Of a stretch of 64,000 bases of DNA, positions 11,955 through 22,847 are shown in pieces (the stretch's first letter is position 1; each line of letters starts with the position of its first letter). Source of the DNA: Stenogyne calaminthoides (Eukaryota; Streptophyta; Magnoliopsida; Lamiales; Lamiaceae); assembly GCA_037126765.1 (NCBI GenBank), contig JBBCBC010000022.1, positions 1,364,001 through 1,428,000 on the forward strand. The letters run 5' to 3'. Both the position numbers and the translations under genes were made by a program. The notes beneath the pieces were generated by a model. The model ran no database searches. It had not been told where the DNA came from and worked only from the letters and a program-made list of their open reading frames with translations.

Positions 11955-12470
11955 AGCAGAAAGAACGTCACCAATGGGGCCCAGTTCCGGGCACTCCTCC
12001 CAGGACCGAATTCACCCTCCCGCATCGTCCCACTATGAAAAGTCCATATTGCCCCTCGAGTGACCTCAATGTGGAGAATGTTTGCCCTGAGTTAACAAGG
12101 TACTTCTCCATGTAAGCTACAAGCCCTCCAGCAACATGCCTATCATAGAAATAAGCAAAGCATTAATTGTCAACTTTCATCTCTTCTTGATGCTCCAACG
12201 TGTTCGATTTTGCTATCGTGATTATTGACTACACACTATCTCCAGTGGCTTCTAACAGGAACCTTATAACGGTTAGCTTCACCCCCGAATGGCACTTCAC
12301 ACGCCCAGCATAGGCTAATGCCTCCCGGTCGTCTTTCCCGCCTATGAATATGACTGCGGCTTGCAGGGATATGTTGGTTCTTGATAATATCGACGTCTCT
12401 AGGCCCCGGTCGACTAAGATTCCTATCGAGCATGGTGCATGACGAAGAACCTGTACGATCGTTTCGCTTA
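11955..12470 (-). pseudogene. CHX-type cation/H+ exchanger, C-terminal fragment
   Basis: Two blocks match the cytosolic C-terminal half of plant CHX (CPA2 family) antiporters. Block 1 (about 12450 down to 12235) reads VLRHAPCSIGILVDRGL, then VIFIGGKDDREALAYAGR and GVKLTVIRFL. Block 2 (about 12170 down to 11960) reads FYDRHVAGG, VNSGQTFSTLRSLEGQYG and LFIVGR, then in another frame ECPELGPIGDVLS, the usual CHX tail. Between the blocks the frame hits a stop and shifts at least once. The whole N-terminal membrane domain of about 12 helices is absent, and no start or splice structure is seen. It is a gene fragment. Its orientation is opposite to SHMT, whose stop is about 640 bp away. Confidence 0.82.
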
Positions 12471-12489
12471 TAAGCTATGGAGGATATCA

Positions 12490-13570
12490 TGTGCTTTATT
12501 TACAAGATAACTATTAAAACTTGTAGAATCTTAAACATATACCCTGTATACAGTACGAATTTCAAAACATTTGTTGAGCCAGATTGGCACTCGGCTCTTT
12601 ACCTTTCTCATTTGTCTTCAGTATTTCCATCTTGAAAATCAGCAATGAGGTCTTCTAGAAATCAGTAACTCTGCAATTCTGCACCACCACAGCGAACACA
12701 AATTACAACGAACAAATAAAATTAAAACCTTACCAAAGTCGAGTCAAGGTGAACCTTTGCCCGCAAAATAAATAATTAAATACGCCTAGACTAGTGCTCA
12801 CGGTTTGGTGTAATGTTTTCAAAAGTAAATGACTTTCGTCTTTACATGTGCAGCACCACAATGTGTAAAGCTCCGGCAAACTGAAACGACACAAAAATTG
12901 GATTACACTACTATATGCGCACGAAAATATGTATGATGATGAATGAAAAATATTTTCTGCAGGATTTTTCAAGAATGAAATAACAAAAATACATGTCCTG
13001 TTTATAGGGAGTTGCCACTAGGTGGGGAGCCAAGAAATTAATTAGCTGCAGGGGTTACAAAGTAATGACATTCAAGACATTCAATTGTAACTTTCCAAAC
13101 ACGTTGGGCTCATATTATTCCAGTAAGGAATGGCTCTAATAGAATAATATGGGCTCCAAGCCCAAGGCCAAAGTTCAATTGTCAAAGGTGCGATAGTGGC
13201 ACGGCTGGAAAGGCGGGCGGCGCGGCAGACTATTGGACCGTTCTTTAGCCACTATAATTGAAGTCTATTAACTCACTCCTATTAATAAGGAGTAATTAAT
13301 TTCTCTAATTATCCGATGTGGGATGCTTAATTCCCAATTAAATTTTCCGCACTTTCCAACATTATTTAATTAATAAAAAGTGTTATGACCTTTTAATTTC
13401 GTGATTTAATTTCTCACTGGATTTGAGATTATAAGTACATTATAATCATCTATCCCGGGAGTAGATCGTTTTTGTGCCCTTTAATTTTATCGACATTAAA
13501 CTTTATGCTCTCGTTTAATTAATTAGAGACGAGTGTCCTACACCCTCACTAAATACCAATTAAAATCAAT
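12490..13570 (-). repeat. possible LTR-like retroelement DNA
   Basis: No coding frame of note. On the minus strand it has gcatcccacatcgg (near 13310), a word common near the 5' side of plant LTRs, and CTATAAACAGG (near 13002-13012), a TATA-like box. A TGTTGGAAAG start is possible at 13361. I could not find a matching CA end or target duplication, so the assignment is weak. Confidence 0.35.
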
Positions 13571-13638
13571 TTAATTGATTAAAACCAATTTTCCCAAATA
13601 TAATTTCGATCGGGATCATCGTTGGTCTTTTTTTAAGG

Positions 13639-13651
13639 CACTACAAGAAAA
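13639..13651 (+). other. CACTA-type terminal sequence
   Basis: CACTACAAGAAAA is the standard outer end of plant CACTA (CMC) transposons. The matching end TTTTCTTGTAGTG is not found nearby. Subterminal-like repeats at 14130-14600 lie on the inner side. It is probably one end of a decayed non-autonomous element. Confidence 0.5.
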
Positions 13652-13711
13652 TGACAAAGTATATTGCGAACAAATTTTATTGAAGAAATTCGTGAAATTG
13701 AATAAAAGGTA

Positions 13712-13948
13712 CTCCCTCCTACCCAGATCAGTTTTCACAGTTGACTTTTACAGGTGTTTTTGCGAGCGAGTTTTGTATTAGTAATTGAAATGATAAAGTG
13801 ATTTTTAAGGAAGGGTATGGTAGATGAGGGGCTTATCTATCATACCCCACCTTAAAAATCACTTTATCATTTCAATTACTAATACAAAATTTACTCGCAA
13901 AAACGTGTGTAAAAGTCAACTGTGAAAACTGATCTGACACGGAGGTAG
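13712..13948. mobile_element. Stowaway MITE
   Basis: A 237-bp near-perfect hairpin flanked by TA (13710-13711, 13949-13950). The ends are CTCCCTCCTACCCAGATCAG and the complementary GATCTGACACGGAGGTAG. The long arms include gtattagtaattgaaatgat and its complement. This is the Tc1/mariner-derived Stowaway type. It sits inside the CACTA-like stretch and so is younger than it. Confidence 0.9.
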
Positions 13949-13950
13949 TA

Positions 13951-14100
13951 TGATTTATATTATTAAAGAGTATTAGTTGTAAAAATTAAAAGACATGACT
14001 TATATTATAAAAGAGTATTAATCGTGATAAATAAAATGTATGACTTATATTACAAAAGGGTATTAATTTTAATAATTGAAGGACCGCGTCTATAAATATG
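13951..14100. repeat. short degenerate tandem units, tgacttatattat type
   Basis: Three diverged units of tgacttatattayyaaaagagtattaat, each about 45-50 bp. The same unit type occurs near 5930-6050, 36390-36600 and, inverted, 60640-60720. Confidence 0.55.
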
Positions 14101-14129
14101 AAACAAATTTTGCTAAATAAGAAAAATGA

Positions 14130-14600
14130 GAAATAGCAACGAAAATTTTACGGCAAAACTAAATTTCATCTCTAAAATTAACATTTTAGTGGCAAATTAA
14201 AAATTTTGTTGCTAAATACCAAAATTTAATATTTGCAACTAAAATAAAATATTTCATTGCTAATTTAGCGACGAATGATTTTATTTTATAGCTAATAATC
14301 AAATTAGCGATGAAAATTGTGTTTCATTGTTAATATTTTTAGGCAAATTAAAAAAACTTATAGCTAAACTCTAAGGTTTAATATTTACGACGAAATTAAA
14401 ATATTTCATTGCTAATGAATTCTTTTATTTCAAAGCTAATAATTAAATTAGCGATAAATATTGTGTTTTATTGCTAATATTTTTGTGGCGAAACTCCAAA
14501 AGTTTAATATTTGCGACAAACTTAAAATATCTCATTGCTAATTTAACAACAAAGTTTTTATTTTACACCAACAAATTCTTTTATTTTAAACCTTTATAAT
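14130..14600. repeat. dispersed repeat, copy 2
   Basis: Matches 6420-6850 almost collinearly, starting gaaatagcaacgaaaatttta and including attagcgatgaaaattgtgt. In both copies the neighbour on the left is a tgacttatattat-type stretch, so the shared unit is longer than the array itself. It is probably a CACTA-derived non-autonomous element. Confidence 0.65.
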
Positions 14601-14687
14601 TGATTTTTTTTTTTTTGGTAATTCAAATTTGAATGTATGATATATTTAAGGGCGAGAATGTGCCCCCTCGAGGGATGGCCGTAGGTG

Positions 14688-15559
14688 CAGTGATGAAAAT
14701 ATCGCGAAATATCGTGGACATATCGCAATTTTTAACTCTGCGATATGAATTTCACATGTAATTTTTTTTTACCGTGAACAGTGCAAATATCGCAGATATA
14801 TAGCATATATCGCAAAATGTCGCAAAAAATCGGGAAATATCAGGAAATATCGCGATATTATTACAAATTTAGATATATATTTTTTTAATTTAATTGCACT
14901 ATGGGTTTGGACACTGATCATAGTGATATCTCTCAAGATTTATATGCTTTTGACATATATGCGAGTTCACAGTTTGATTGGAATACTCAAAATGCTTTTC
15001 ATCGTCCAACTCCTCAAATATCTTATGAAAGTCAAAATGCGTATCAACAAAATATCTGAGCCATGACACAATATCCAATTCATGGTAAAGTAGTTGGAAG
15101 AGATAGGAAAACATATAAATGACATGTGCATAATATATCCATGAAAGATCTTTTAATGTGATGAGTTGCATGCAAGATTGTTTTGGATAGAGATGTCATT
15201 ACATCTTCTATTTTTGAACCTTATACTCTTATAGATCATCATTTTGGTACTAATTATATTTTATCATGTAATTTTAGTCATTTTGTGTTGTATTATATAT
15301 TGTATTTTCAGCTATTTTTTTATGGACAGTACTGTTTATATAGTTTATTGCTAATATTTTTGATTTAAATATGTCATTTTATTGTGATTTTAAATGAAAT
15401 GTATGCATAATTGTGTGTAATAATAACCTGTAAAATTTCATGTGAAATTTCTAATTTTTTAATATAATTTCCGTCATTTTTTAAATTTTTTTGCGATATC
15501 GATATATCCGTAAAATTAAGGTTGCGATATTACTTGCGATAGCGATATTTTCGTCATTG
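14688..15559. mobile_element. transposon remnant with AAAATATCG inverted ends
   Basis: Ends CAGTGATGAAAATATCG and, inverted, CAATGACGAAAATATCG. The 5' 200 bp repeat the word atatcgcgaaatatc many times in variants (14696-14860). A transposon-derived frame lies inside. The CA-ended termini would fit hAT, but I see no matching 8-bp target duplication. Confidence 0.55.
14901..15263 (+). pseudogene. transposon-derived coding remnant
   Basis: From ATG 14901 one frame can be followed for about 120 codons: MGLDTDHSDISQDLYAFD, SSQFDWNTQNAFHRPTP, QYPIHGKVVGRDRKTYK, then DVITSSIFEPYTLIDHHFG. It is interrupted by in-frame TGA codons near 15057, 15120 and 15159. The composition looks like the disordered C-terminal tail of an hAT-type transposase, but I do not recognise the family with certainty. 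It has no role in the host that I can support. Confidence 0.45.
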
Positions 15560-16291
15560 ATCACGAGTCGTCTTGGCTTTAGCAATGAAAGTGTGGACAT
15601 GATGATTGATGTTGCGGACTTAAGATCGTATATTGGCAAGGTATTTAGGGTTTGTGAAGGAGTCACTTAATTTTGGAGAAAAGATATTTATGTATATTTT
15701 ATTCACAAGTGAAACAAGTATTTGTACAATTACATAGAAAGACTAAAGTCAAAAAATACAACAATACAGATCTATACAAATATTCTCAATAAGAATTACA
15801 CCTAGCTACCATTGGAGTTGCCCTTAGTAATGAATAAGTAGAATAAAAATACTGAATAAATTCCTTCATCCAAATACAGTCAGAGAGTATTTGAGCTTAC
15901 TATATTTCAAACAGTGAAAAGTCTTCCAAGGAAAATGACCATCTTCCGGAGACTGAAGCCCAGCAACCTGGCCCAATTCTACCATGAGTGATTAATGGTC
16001 TGTAGCAAATTAATGATATAAGGCTCGTTCCGTTGGGGCAAAATGTTACTTAATTAGGAATCGGCCCCATTAATAAGCATACAACATATTTATTTATTTA
16101 TAGCCCTCCTAAAACACCCAATAAGCATACAACATGTTATAATTTGAGGTTCCATATTAAAATAAAAATGAAAAAAAACTGAAAATCTGTCCTCCTACAT
16201 TAATCTCTGGTTCGATCAAGCATTTCCTACCCTATATAATCAGAGCAACCAAGTAATGAAATATTATTTCTTTTAGCCAAAACAATTGCAA
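15560..16291. other. NRAMP 3' flank
   Basis: Downstream of the NRAMP stop on the minus strand, so it should contain its 3'UTR. Several AATAAA-like words occur on that strand. No other gene is seen. Confidence 0.4.
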
Positions 16292-19200
16292 TTAATTTGG
16301 ATCGAGATCATCATGGATGTTTCTTTGAGGTAATTGCATGCTTACTATGTCTTCTCTAGGGGTGACCACGTCGGGTCGTTCAGACAACGCGAGAAGGTGG
16401 GACCCCTCCTTGTTCTTGCGGATCACCAAATACGCGATGCTAGCCAGATATATCAGCATTGCCACAACTCCTAAAAATCCACAAAATACGATGCCTGCAA
16501 GGTTTAGTTTGCTGTGACAAAGAGTATCCACCAACTTCTCTGCAAGGTAATACACATTTATGCCCATGATGAGCGAGCCGATGATCCATGTAGTGGCTGA
16601 AATCTGTCATCCAAAACAGACGGCATTAGCTACATGTTGAAATATATATTACAACGACGAATAATTCTATATATGCAACTCGAGGGCTTTTTTATATGGT
16701 ATTAATTGTTTTACTAAAAAGTATTAACAATATTAGTTGTGTACCACTTGAACATAAGAATAAAATTAGACAAACTTACTGCAATTGAGTTGGCATACTC
16801 CCCCATCTTGGTCTTGCAACTTGTGAACTTGAGAAGTGGAATCAATGCAAAAGGAAGCTCGAATGATAAGATCATCTGCGAAATAACGAAAAGGTTTAAT
16901 TCTTAAAAAAATTAGATATAATTAAAGAACATATCAATGAAATCAATGCAATATCCTCGTGAACTAATTAAGATCACTCGTGGTTTCCTGATCAGAATTT
17001 CAATGTTTACCAAGTACCACATTACCAAATGTGAAAAGATGTCTACAACTTTGTCTCTTGAGTGCAAAAGATGTCCTCATTTTGAATAAGAAAGATAAAA
17101 GGTTAATACACAAACACATTATGTAGTTATCCTCTACTTTTCAGCTTTAAGAGAAGAGTATTAGACAGTAATTTCTTAAAAATTAATTTCAACTTTTAGT
17201 GGAAGAAATGATATTAATTCAACAAATGTTCAAATTTGTCTCACCTAAAATATTGTTTAGGCACTCAAGGATATAGCCAATAGAACTGAGTAAACATCTT
17301 GGAGATTCGAAATACGAGACAAATACAAGAGTACTTACTGATGCAATGATAATCAAGTTTCCAGCACCAGAAGATCCACCTATGAGAGCTACAATCAGAC
17401 TAGGAACGATGGCTAAACACCGAGTTAGAAAGTTCCTAATCCATGGCTTCAACCTCAAATCAAGGAATCCCTACACAAAACACACAAATATTAGAGAGAG
17501 AGAGAGAGAGGAGGAGGAGAAAGGGGTTCGGGGAGAGAGAGAGAGAGAGAGAGACCTGCATGACATATTGTCCAGCATACGTCCCAGTTATGGTCGAACT
17601 CTGACCAGATGCCAGCAAAGCAACAGCAAAAAGCTTGGAACTCCAACTGCCTAGAACATTCTGTGTGCAATTATATCTCACATCAGCATAAAAGTAGGTC
17701 TTGTTTAAATTGTTAATTCGAAATTAAAAGTTTGAAGATGTACTTTTAATAAAAACGAAGCTTCGTTTAAGTCCAAGTTCTGGCAGCTCTTGAGGTCATT
17801 TGGCTCCAAATGTGATGAATTACAAACAGCACCACTAACTGAAATAACTGATATGTTGATGAAGAAGGCAACCAATAAAGCTAAGCCACTTTCTATCAGA
17901 TAAAATCTGCACGCCTCCTGCAACAGAAATGGGATTTGTTCAATAAAACTATACAAAGCTCAAATTACCTATCACTTATTAATGAGAAAAATAAAATATA
18001 GGAGTAATAAAATACTGAATGCACAAACTTATTTAATACAGACAAGTTTGTGATAAAAATTTCCAAGGTTTACTGTTAACTTAAGAGTCATATACACATT
18101 ATGTAAGGGATTCGAAGAAAATTCTGGGATTTATACATGCCAAATGAGTATAATTATAATATTCCTGCTTATGATATCCAATGAGATTTAATTAACAAAA
18201 TGTTATCATAGAAATATTGGAAACGAAATTAGAAAATTGATCCTTCAAATAGAATTATTACTTTGATACCGTAGACAGATCGTGGGATTTTCCTCGAAAG
18301 CACTAGTGCGGAATGAAGGAAGAGATTGTGTCTGCAGGCAAATAAGTATCAGTATAAATAATAAAAAAAGTAAAAAATATTTGATCAACTAATAATTGAT
18401 TTAGAAAAACATGATGAAACTTACGGCATAACCATAGCACCAAGAAGTGAAATCGCCAGCTTAGTAGCTCCACTTCCCTGGAGTTGAGGAACAAAAAGGC
18501 CACGTAGAACTTGTGTAGAATCGGGCTTCGCATAACCGAGCTCAACAAAGAAGCAGCCAGCAATTGTAAGGACAAGAAAAGTAATCAGAATCTCGAGCTT
18601 TCTCACCTGTAAAGTTCACACCTTGTTTTAGAAACACACAAAAGAACATGCAAGAATTCACTCTATTCTTAAAAGTAATACTGTTTAGTATACGATGTAA
18701 ATACTGTTTAGCATACGAAGTATAACATATAAAAAACGCTTGATTTTACGTGCTATTCTTCTCAACATCACTAAACCGTGGTATTTTGTACGCCATACAA
18801 TATTACTTCATATACTAAACAGTATTACAGAGTTCACCATAAAACTTTCGTGAACCAAGTTTATAGAAGTTTTTGTACTAGAACAATATAGAGAATGCTA
18901 TTTTAGTAAGATCAATGGACTTATAAAATACCCCGTATTGTTGCAGTAATAGAAGAACCAAAGTGCTGAGTCCTGTTATAAGCACACCACACCATAGAGG
19001 TATTCTGAAGAGCATGTTAAGAGCAAATGCTGTTCCAATAACTGATACGAAAAGGAGAAGCAGATTTGGACAAAAAGTTAGGATCTGACTGAAGAATTAA
19101 TATATATATATTTTTTTTATCTCCCCTCTCTTCTCTCTTCCTAATTAAAAATTAGTAAGAGATTTCTTTTAGGGATAATTGAAGAATTAAAGGTGTGAGA

Positions 19201-20910
19201 TAAAGAAAAACAAATATTCTTAATTAAAAAATTAGTGATCATTTAGGTGAGAGTAAATTGAGAAAAACTTGGGGTTAATAACTAAAAAGGCAATTAATCA
19301 AAAACAATATTTAGCATCTAAAAAACACTTAAAGCTCATGTTGGAGTTCCAATATAAAACAAACAACAACTAACCTTCAGGAATATCACATGCCACTATA
19401 GCTACCTCAGCAAGAATCCACAACAGAAAATTCGGGACCCTTGGGTATTCCTTTCGACAATGCTCAGCTAAATGCTTTCCTGCAGAATAAGAATAAAGGT
19501 TGGATATCCATTAAATATCACAAAATACAATTCACTTTTAAGTCTAGAAAAAGACGAATATTTAAAGAGATATCAAACCTGTAACTACTCCCAAGTTGGC
19601 TGCTAATGATTGAATTACAAGAGCAGCACACGAAGCTAACAAGATGATCCACAGTAGCTGTCATCAAGTGAGGTTATTTCAGTCAACTTATTTAAATCCA
19701 AGACCAAAAGTCTAGAAGCGTGTGTCGAAAACAATTTCAAGTTCTACTCATCTTTTATTCTTTTCAATCTGATTCCATCCGCAAAAAACAATTCTTTATT
19801 CGATTGTTTTAAAACAACTTATTCTATTGTAACAAGTAAAAAGCCTAACATAGCCAAATTAAACAGAATATAACACATGAATCGTAGGCTCACCCCATAT
19901 CTGTACTGGGCTCCGGCTTGCAGATCAGTCTGAACTGTTAAATCAGGAGACATATAAAGTTATAATCTATGGATAGTATATATATTTTTTTGTCATAAAT
20001 AAGATTCAGTTAGGCCTTACAATTTCCTGGATCGATATACGCAATGGAAACAAGAATTCCAGGTCCCATATATGAAAACAAATTCTTCCAGCTTTTTCTC
20101 TGTAGAATCAAAGAAATTAAAATGACTCAATCTAGCTATGTTAGCCATGATACGTTTCAATTCATTCAAAAATATCTATAAAACTCTCTGTTTAAGGTAA
20201 ATTGCATATAGAAGAAGTTGAGAGTTAAATTTATTTTTGTCCCACAGGACACGGGACCTCACGATTTTGGTCCCAGTACTCACCACTTTGGTCCCGTAAG
20301 AATTTTTTCATGCAGTTTTGGTCCTTCCGTTACGGAATTCGTTAAGTTCAACTGCATTTTTTATCCCAAACCTTGTCATGTGGGACCAAAACTGTAGCAG
20401 ACTTTAACGGAAAACGTAATGGTGGGACCAAAAAAGCGTGAAAAAATGGTTTTGGAACCAAAGTGGTGGGCGTTGGGACAAAAATGGTGAGGTACTATGT
20501 CATGTGGACCAAAAAAACAATTTAACTCAGAAGTTATCAAAATTAGTTATGAACTACTCAAAAAATAACAAAACAAATACCAAACCTAATTATACTTTCA
20601 AATCAAGCAGTACACCAACTCAAACATTCAATAGAAAGTAAAATTCCCCTAATTTTCATACCCTAAATCCCAAAATCATTATCCAGCAAGTCAGCTTTAA
20701 ACAACAGATTAGGGAGGAAAGACGCAATCCATTAGAAAATAACAAATTGTAACTTCAAATTTCCCCAAATAATTAAATTCATAACATGAAAAAAGAATTG
20801 CTCACATCAGGAACAACAATCTGATCATACTCAATATTATCAATAAGCGCATCGTTTGGGTGCGTTCTGATATCACCAGTAGTCATAAACTGCGGTTGCT
20901 GCGCCGCCAT
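16292..20910 (-). CDS. NRAMP1: NRAMP-family divalent metal transporter
   Basis: A proton-coupled Mn2+/Fe2+ transporter of a cell membrane, closest in wording to plant NRAMP1/6. Exons in gene order: 20910-20806, 20099-20021, 19934-19894, 19657-19579, 19479-19375, 19041-18932, 18606-18425, 18331-18262, 17917-17744, 17660-17556, 17470-17339, 16875-16780, 16603-16292. All introns are GT-AG and phases sum to 1590 nt, 529 residues, the usual length. The start MAAQQPQF is the first ATG of exon 1. Key sites: metal-binding DPGN (58-61, helix 1), MPH (233-235, helix 6) and the NRAMP signature GQSSTITGTYAGQYVMQG (334-351). About 12 hydrophobic helices are visible; the C-terminal tail is acidic and polar. 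No frame damage is seen, so it is probably functional. NRAMP1 versus NRAMP6 needs a tree. Confidence 0.95.
17471..17555. repeat. (GA/CT)n microsatellites filling NRAMP intron 10
   Basis: This 85-bp intron is almost entirely two GA runs (17493-17512 and 17533-17554, plus strand) around a short GC-richer spacer. On the gene strand the donor reads CAG|GTCTCTCTCT, so the repeat touches the 5' splice site and the consensus GTAAGT is absent. Confidence 0.85.
20222..20528. mobile_element. MULE-type MITE in NRAMP intron 1
   Basis: A 307-bp element with ends GAGTTAAATT / AATTTAACTC and about 55 bp of imperfect inverted arms rich in the word ttttggtccca. It is flanked by AGAAGTTGA and AGAAGTTAT (20213-20221, 20529-20537), a 9-bp duplication with two mismatches as expected for Mutator-like elements. 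It lies wholly in the intron between coding exons 1 and 2. Confidence 0.75.
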
Positions 20911-21237
20911 TGTCGCCGGACTCTGTTTCAAACAGATTGCGTGCATGAATTCAACGAAATAAATTTTCAAAATCAACGAAATTAATCAAACTTATTCAAA
21001 TCACTGTTTTAAAAGACGACACATGCATTCAGAAAATCGAAAGATTAGTGCGGTTGTGCATGCTAACAGAAACAGTGAAATCGAAGAGCAGATCGAAACA
21101 GAATAATAGATGGAATTGGATAAATATATTTTGAAAAATTGGTTACATTTTGAATGAAATCGCAGAGGTTTTTGAAAGATTATACGCAGAGATGTTTACT
21201 CTGCACAAACTTTAAATTGAAGTCTTCCCACTGCAGC

Positions 21238-21246
21238 ATTTATATA
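21238..21246 (-). promoter_or_regulatory. NRAMP TATA box
   Basis: TATATAAAT on the minus strand, about 330 bp before the NRAMP ATG; initiation would be expected near 21210. The leader between has no ATG-rich or coding signal and may hold a leader intron. Position and sequence fit a core promoter, but expression data are absent. Confidence 0.55.
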
Positions 21247-21303
21247 GTGACACGCTCACTGTGTGCCTGTGTGTGAGAGAGGGAGTGAGCATTGGAGTTT
21301 ACT

Positions 21304-21767
21304 GATAAATTTTGAAAGATTTGCATCCCATTTTTTGAGGTAAATCTAGCTTATGATATGTTTCAGAAGAAAAGATTTAGTTTCGCTTCTGGGGCCCGGC
21401 CCCTGAGGAATGATAGAGGTAGTAAATCATGGTGATTCAGCGGTCATTAGGTGGGAGGACCAGTGCCTGATGTTTGGTGCCCACAAGGAGTTATCTCCAA
21501 ATTGGAGGGATAAAACTCCTACGCTGCGGCTGCCAGATAAATTTTGAAAGATTTGCATCCCATTTTTTGAGGTAAATCTAGCTTATGATATGTTTGTAGC
21601 AAAAGGCGAAGCCCTCGCCCCCAGGGCCCCCGGCCCGACAGGAATGGTAAAGGTGGTAAATCATGGTGACTCAGCGACCCATTAGGTGGGAGGACCAGTG
21701 TATGGTGCCCACAAGGAGCTATCCCCACATTGGAGGGATAAAACTCCCACACTGCGGCTGCCAAGAC
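21304..21767. repeat. 232-bp tandem duplication with SINE body
   Basis: The unit starting gataaattttgaaagatttg at 21304 repeats at 21536, including the word aggtaaatctagcttatgat. The first unit ends in gcggctgccag and lacks the tRNA-like head; the second continues into it. Both carry the SINE body (ggtgggaggaccagtg, gtgcccacaaggagyta). Confidence 0.85.
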
Positions 21768-21830
21768 TCAATCCTGCGTCCTTGTAGCAATCTGCCTCCC
21801 AGGAACCAACTGAGCGACGCCCATGCGGGC
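21595..21830 (-). mobile_element. tRNA-derived SINE
   Basis: Bounded by a perfect 15-bp duplication AGCTTATGATATGTT (21580-21594 and 21831-21845). On the minus strand the head reads GCATGGGCGTCGCTCAGTTG (A box region), then GGACGCAGGATTGAGTCTT (B box region), which identifies a Pol III tRNA-derived head; the body follows and ends near GCTACAAAC. It lies about 350-600 bp upstream of the NRAMP TATA box. Confidence 0.85.
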
Positions 21831-21858
21831 AGCTTATGATATGTTGTCATTGACTAAG

Positions 21859-22842
21859 GGGGTGTTTGGCACAGCTTATAAGTTCTTTAAAACAGCTTAT
21901 AAGCTGTTTAGCAGCTTATAAGTTTATTAATTTTGTTTGGTAAAATAAGATGTCTAATATCTAATAAGATCTAAAAATAAAATTTATTTAGAACATAAAA
22001 AAAAAAAAAAATAAGTTGGGATATCCCAACTTATTTTACAAAAATTAAATAAGCTCTATCATATCTCAACCCATCCCGGCCCAAACTCGGTCCGAATTCA
22101 ATCCAACTCGGCCCGTTGTTTGTTTTTGCCAAAAAAAAAATCTGGAAAAATATATTTATTTTCCAAAAAAAATTATTTTCTGAAAAATATACTACCTCCG
22201 TCCCGAACTCAACACTACAGTTACTATATCGCGGGTTTTAAGAAAAAGTGATAAAATGTTGGGGGTAGAAAGAATTGTTTATTAGTATTTTATGTGATAA
22301 AATGATGAATATTTGGGGGTAGAAAGAGTTATTTATTAGTATTTTATGTTATAAAGTGGATATTTTCATTTAAGGAAGTGTTCAGTTAAGTATGGGACGC
22401 CAAAAATAAAAACTGTAGGGTTAAGTTTGGGACGGAGGGAGTATTTGTTTTCGAAAAAAGAAAATTCGATTCTTTTTCTAAAAAAATATATTTATTTTCT
22501 AAAAAAAATATATTATTAAAAAAATCGAAAAAAATATTTATTTTCGAAAAAAATATTTTCTCAAAAAAAAGTTATTAAAAAAATCGAAATTTTTTTTTTT
22601 TTGAAAAAAATAAATTTATTTTCGAAAAAAATTATTATTAAAAAAATCAAAAAAATTATATTAATTTTAAAATTGAAAAATAGTTTTTAAAAAATTACTA
22701 TTAAAAAACTTATAAGTTTTATTAACCAAACACTTTAACAACTTATAAGCTACTTAAAAATTACATCTTATAAGCTCTCAAAATAACTTATAAGATGTTA
22801 GGGCTTATAAGATGTTTAAAATAAGTTTAGGCAAACGGGGCC
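21859..22842. mobile_element. large MITE with GTTTGGC ends
   Basis: Starts GGGGTGTTTGGC and ends GCAAACGGGGCC, flanked by CTAAG (21854-21858, 22843-22847). The arms carry repeated acttataagctgtt-type words in inverted order. It is interrupted by a Stowaway MITE. Family uncertain (hAT-like ends, but only 5 bp of clear duplication). Confidence 0.6.
22192..22441. mobile_element. Stowaway MITE nested in large MITE
   Basis: A 250-bp element with ends CTACCTCCGTCCCGAACT and GTTTGGGACGGAGGGAG, flanked by TA on both sides (22190-22191, 22442-22443). The interior repeats the unit gggggtagaaagarttrttt twice. Confidence 0.85.
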
Positions 22843-22847
22843 CTAAG

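Noticed and set aside
12570..13361. Complete solo LTR with TGTTG...CCAACA ends
   Set aside because: The flanking pentamers (ACATT and TTATT) do not match and the inner order is unclear.
13639..14600. Complete CACTA element
   Set aside because: Only one terminal sequence was found; no TTTTCTTGTAGTG partner or 3-bp duplication nearby.
17346..17654. Plus-strand frame across the GA repeats
   Set aside because: It is antisense to NRAMP exons 10-11 and includes the microsatellite; no independent coding signal.
21770..21830. A functional tRNA gene
   Set aside because: Only A- and B-box-like words exist, the cloverleaf is poor, and the 15-bp duplication and body show a SINE head.
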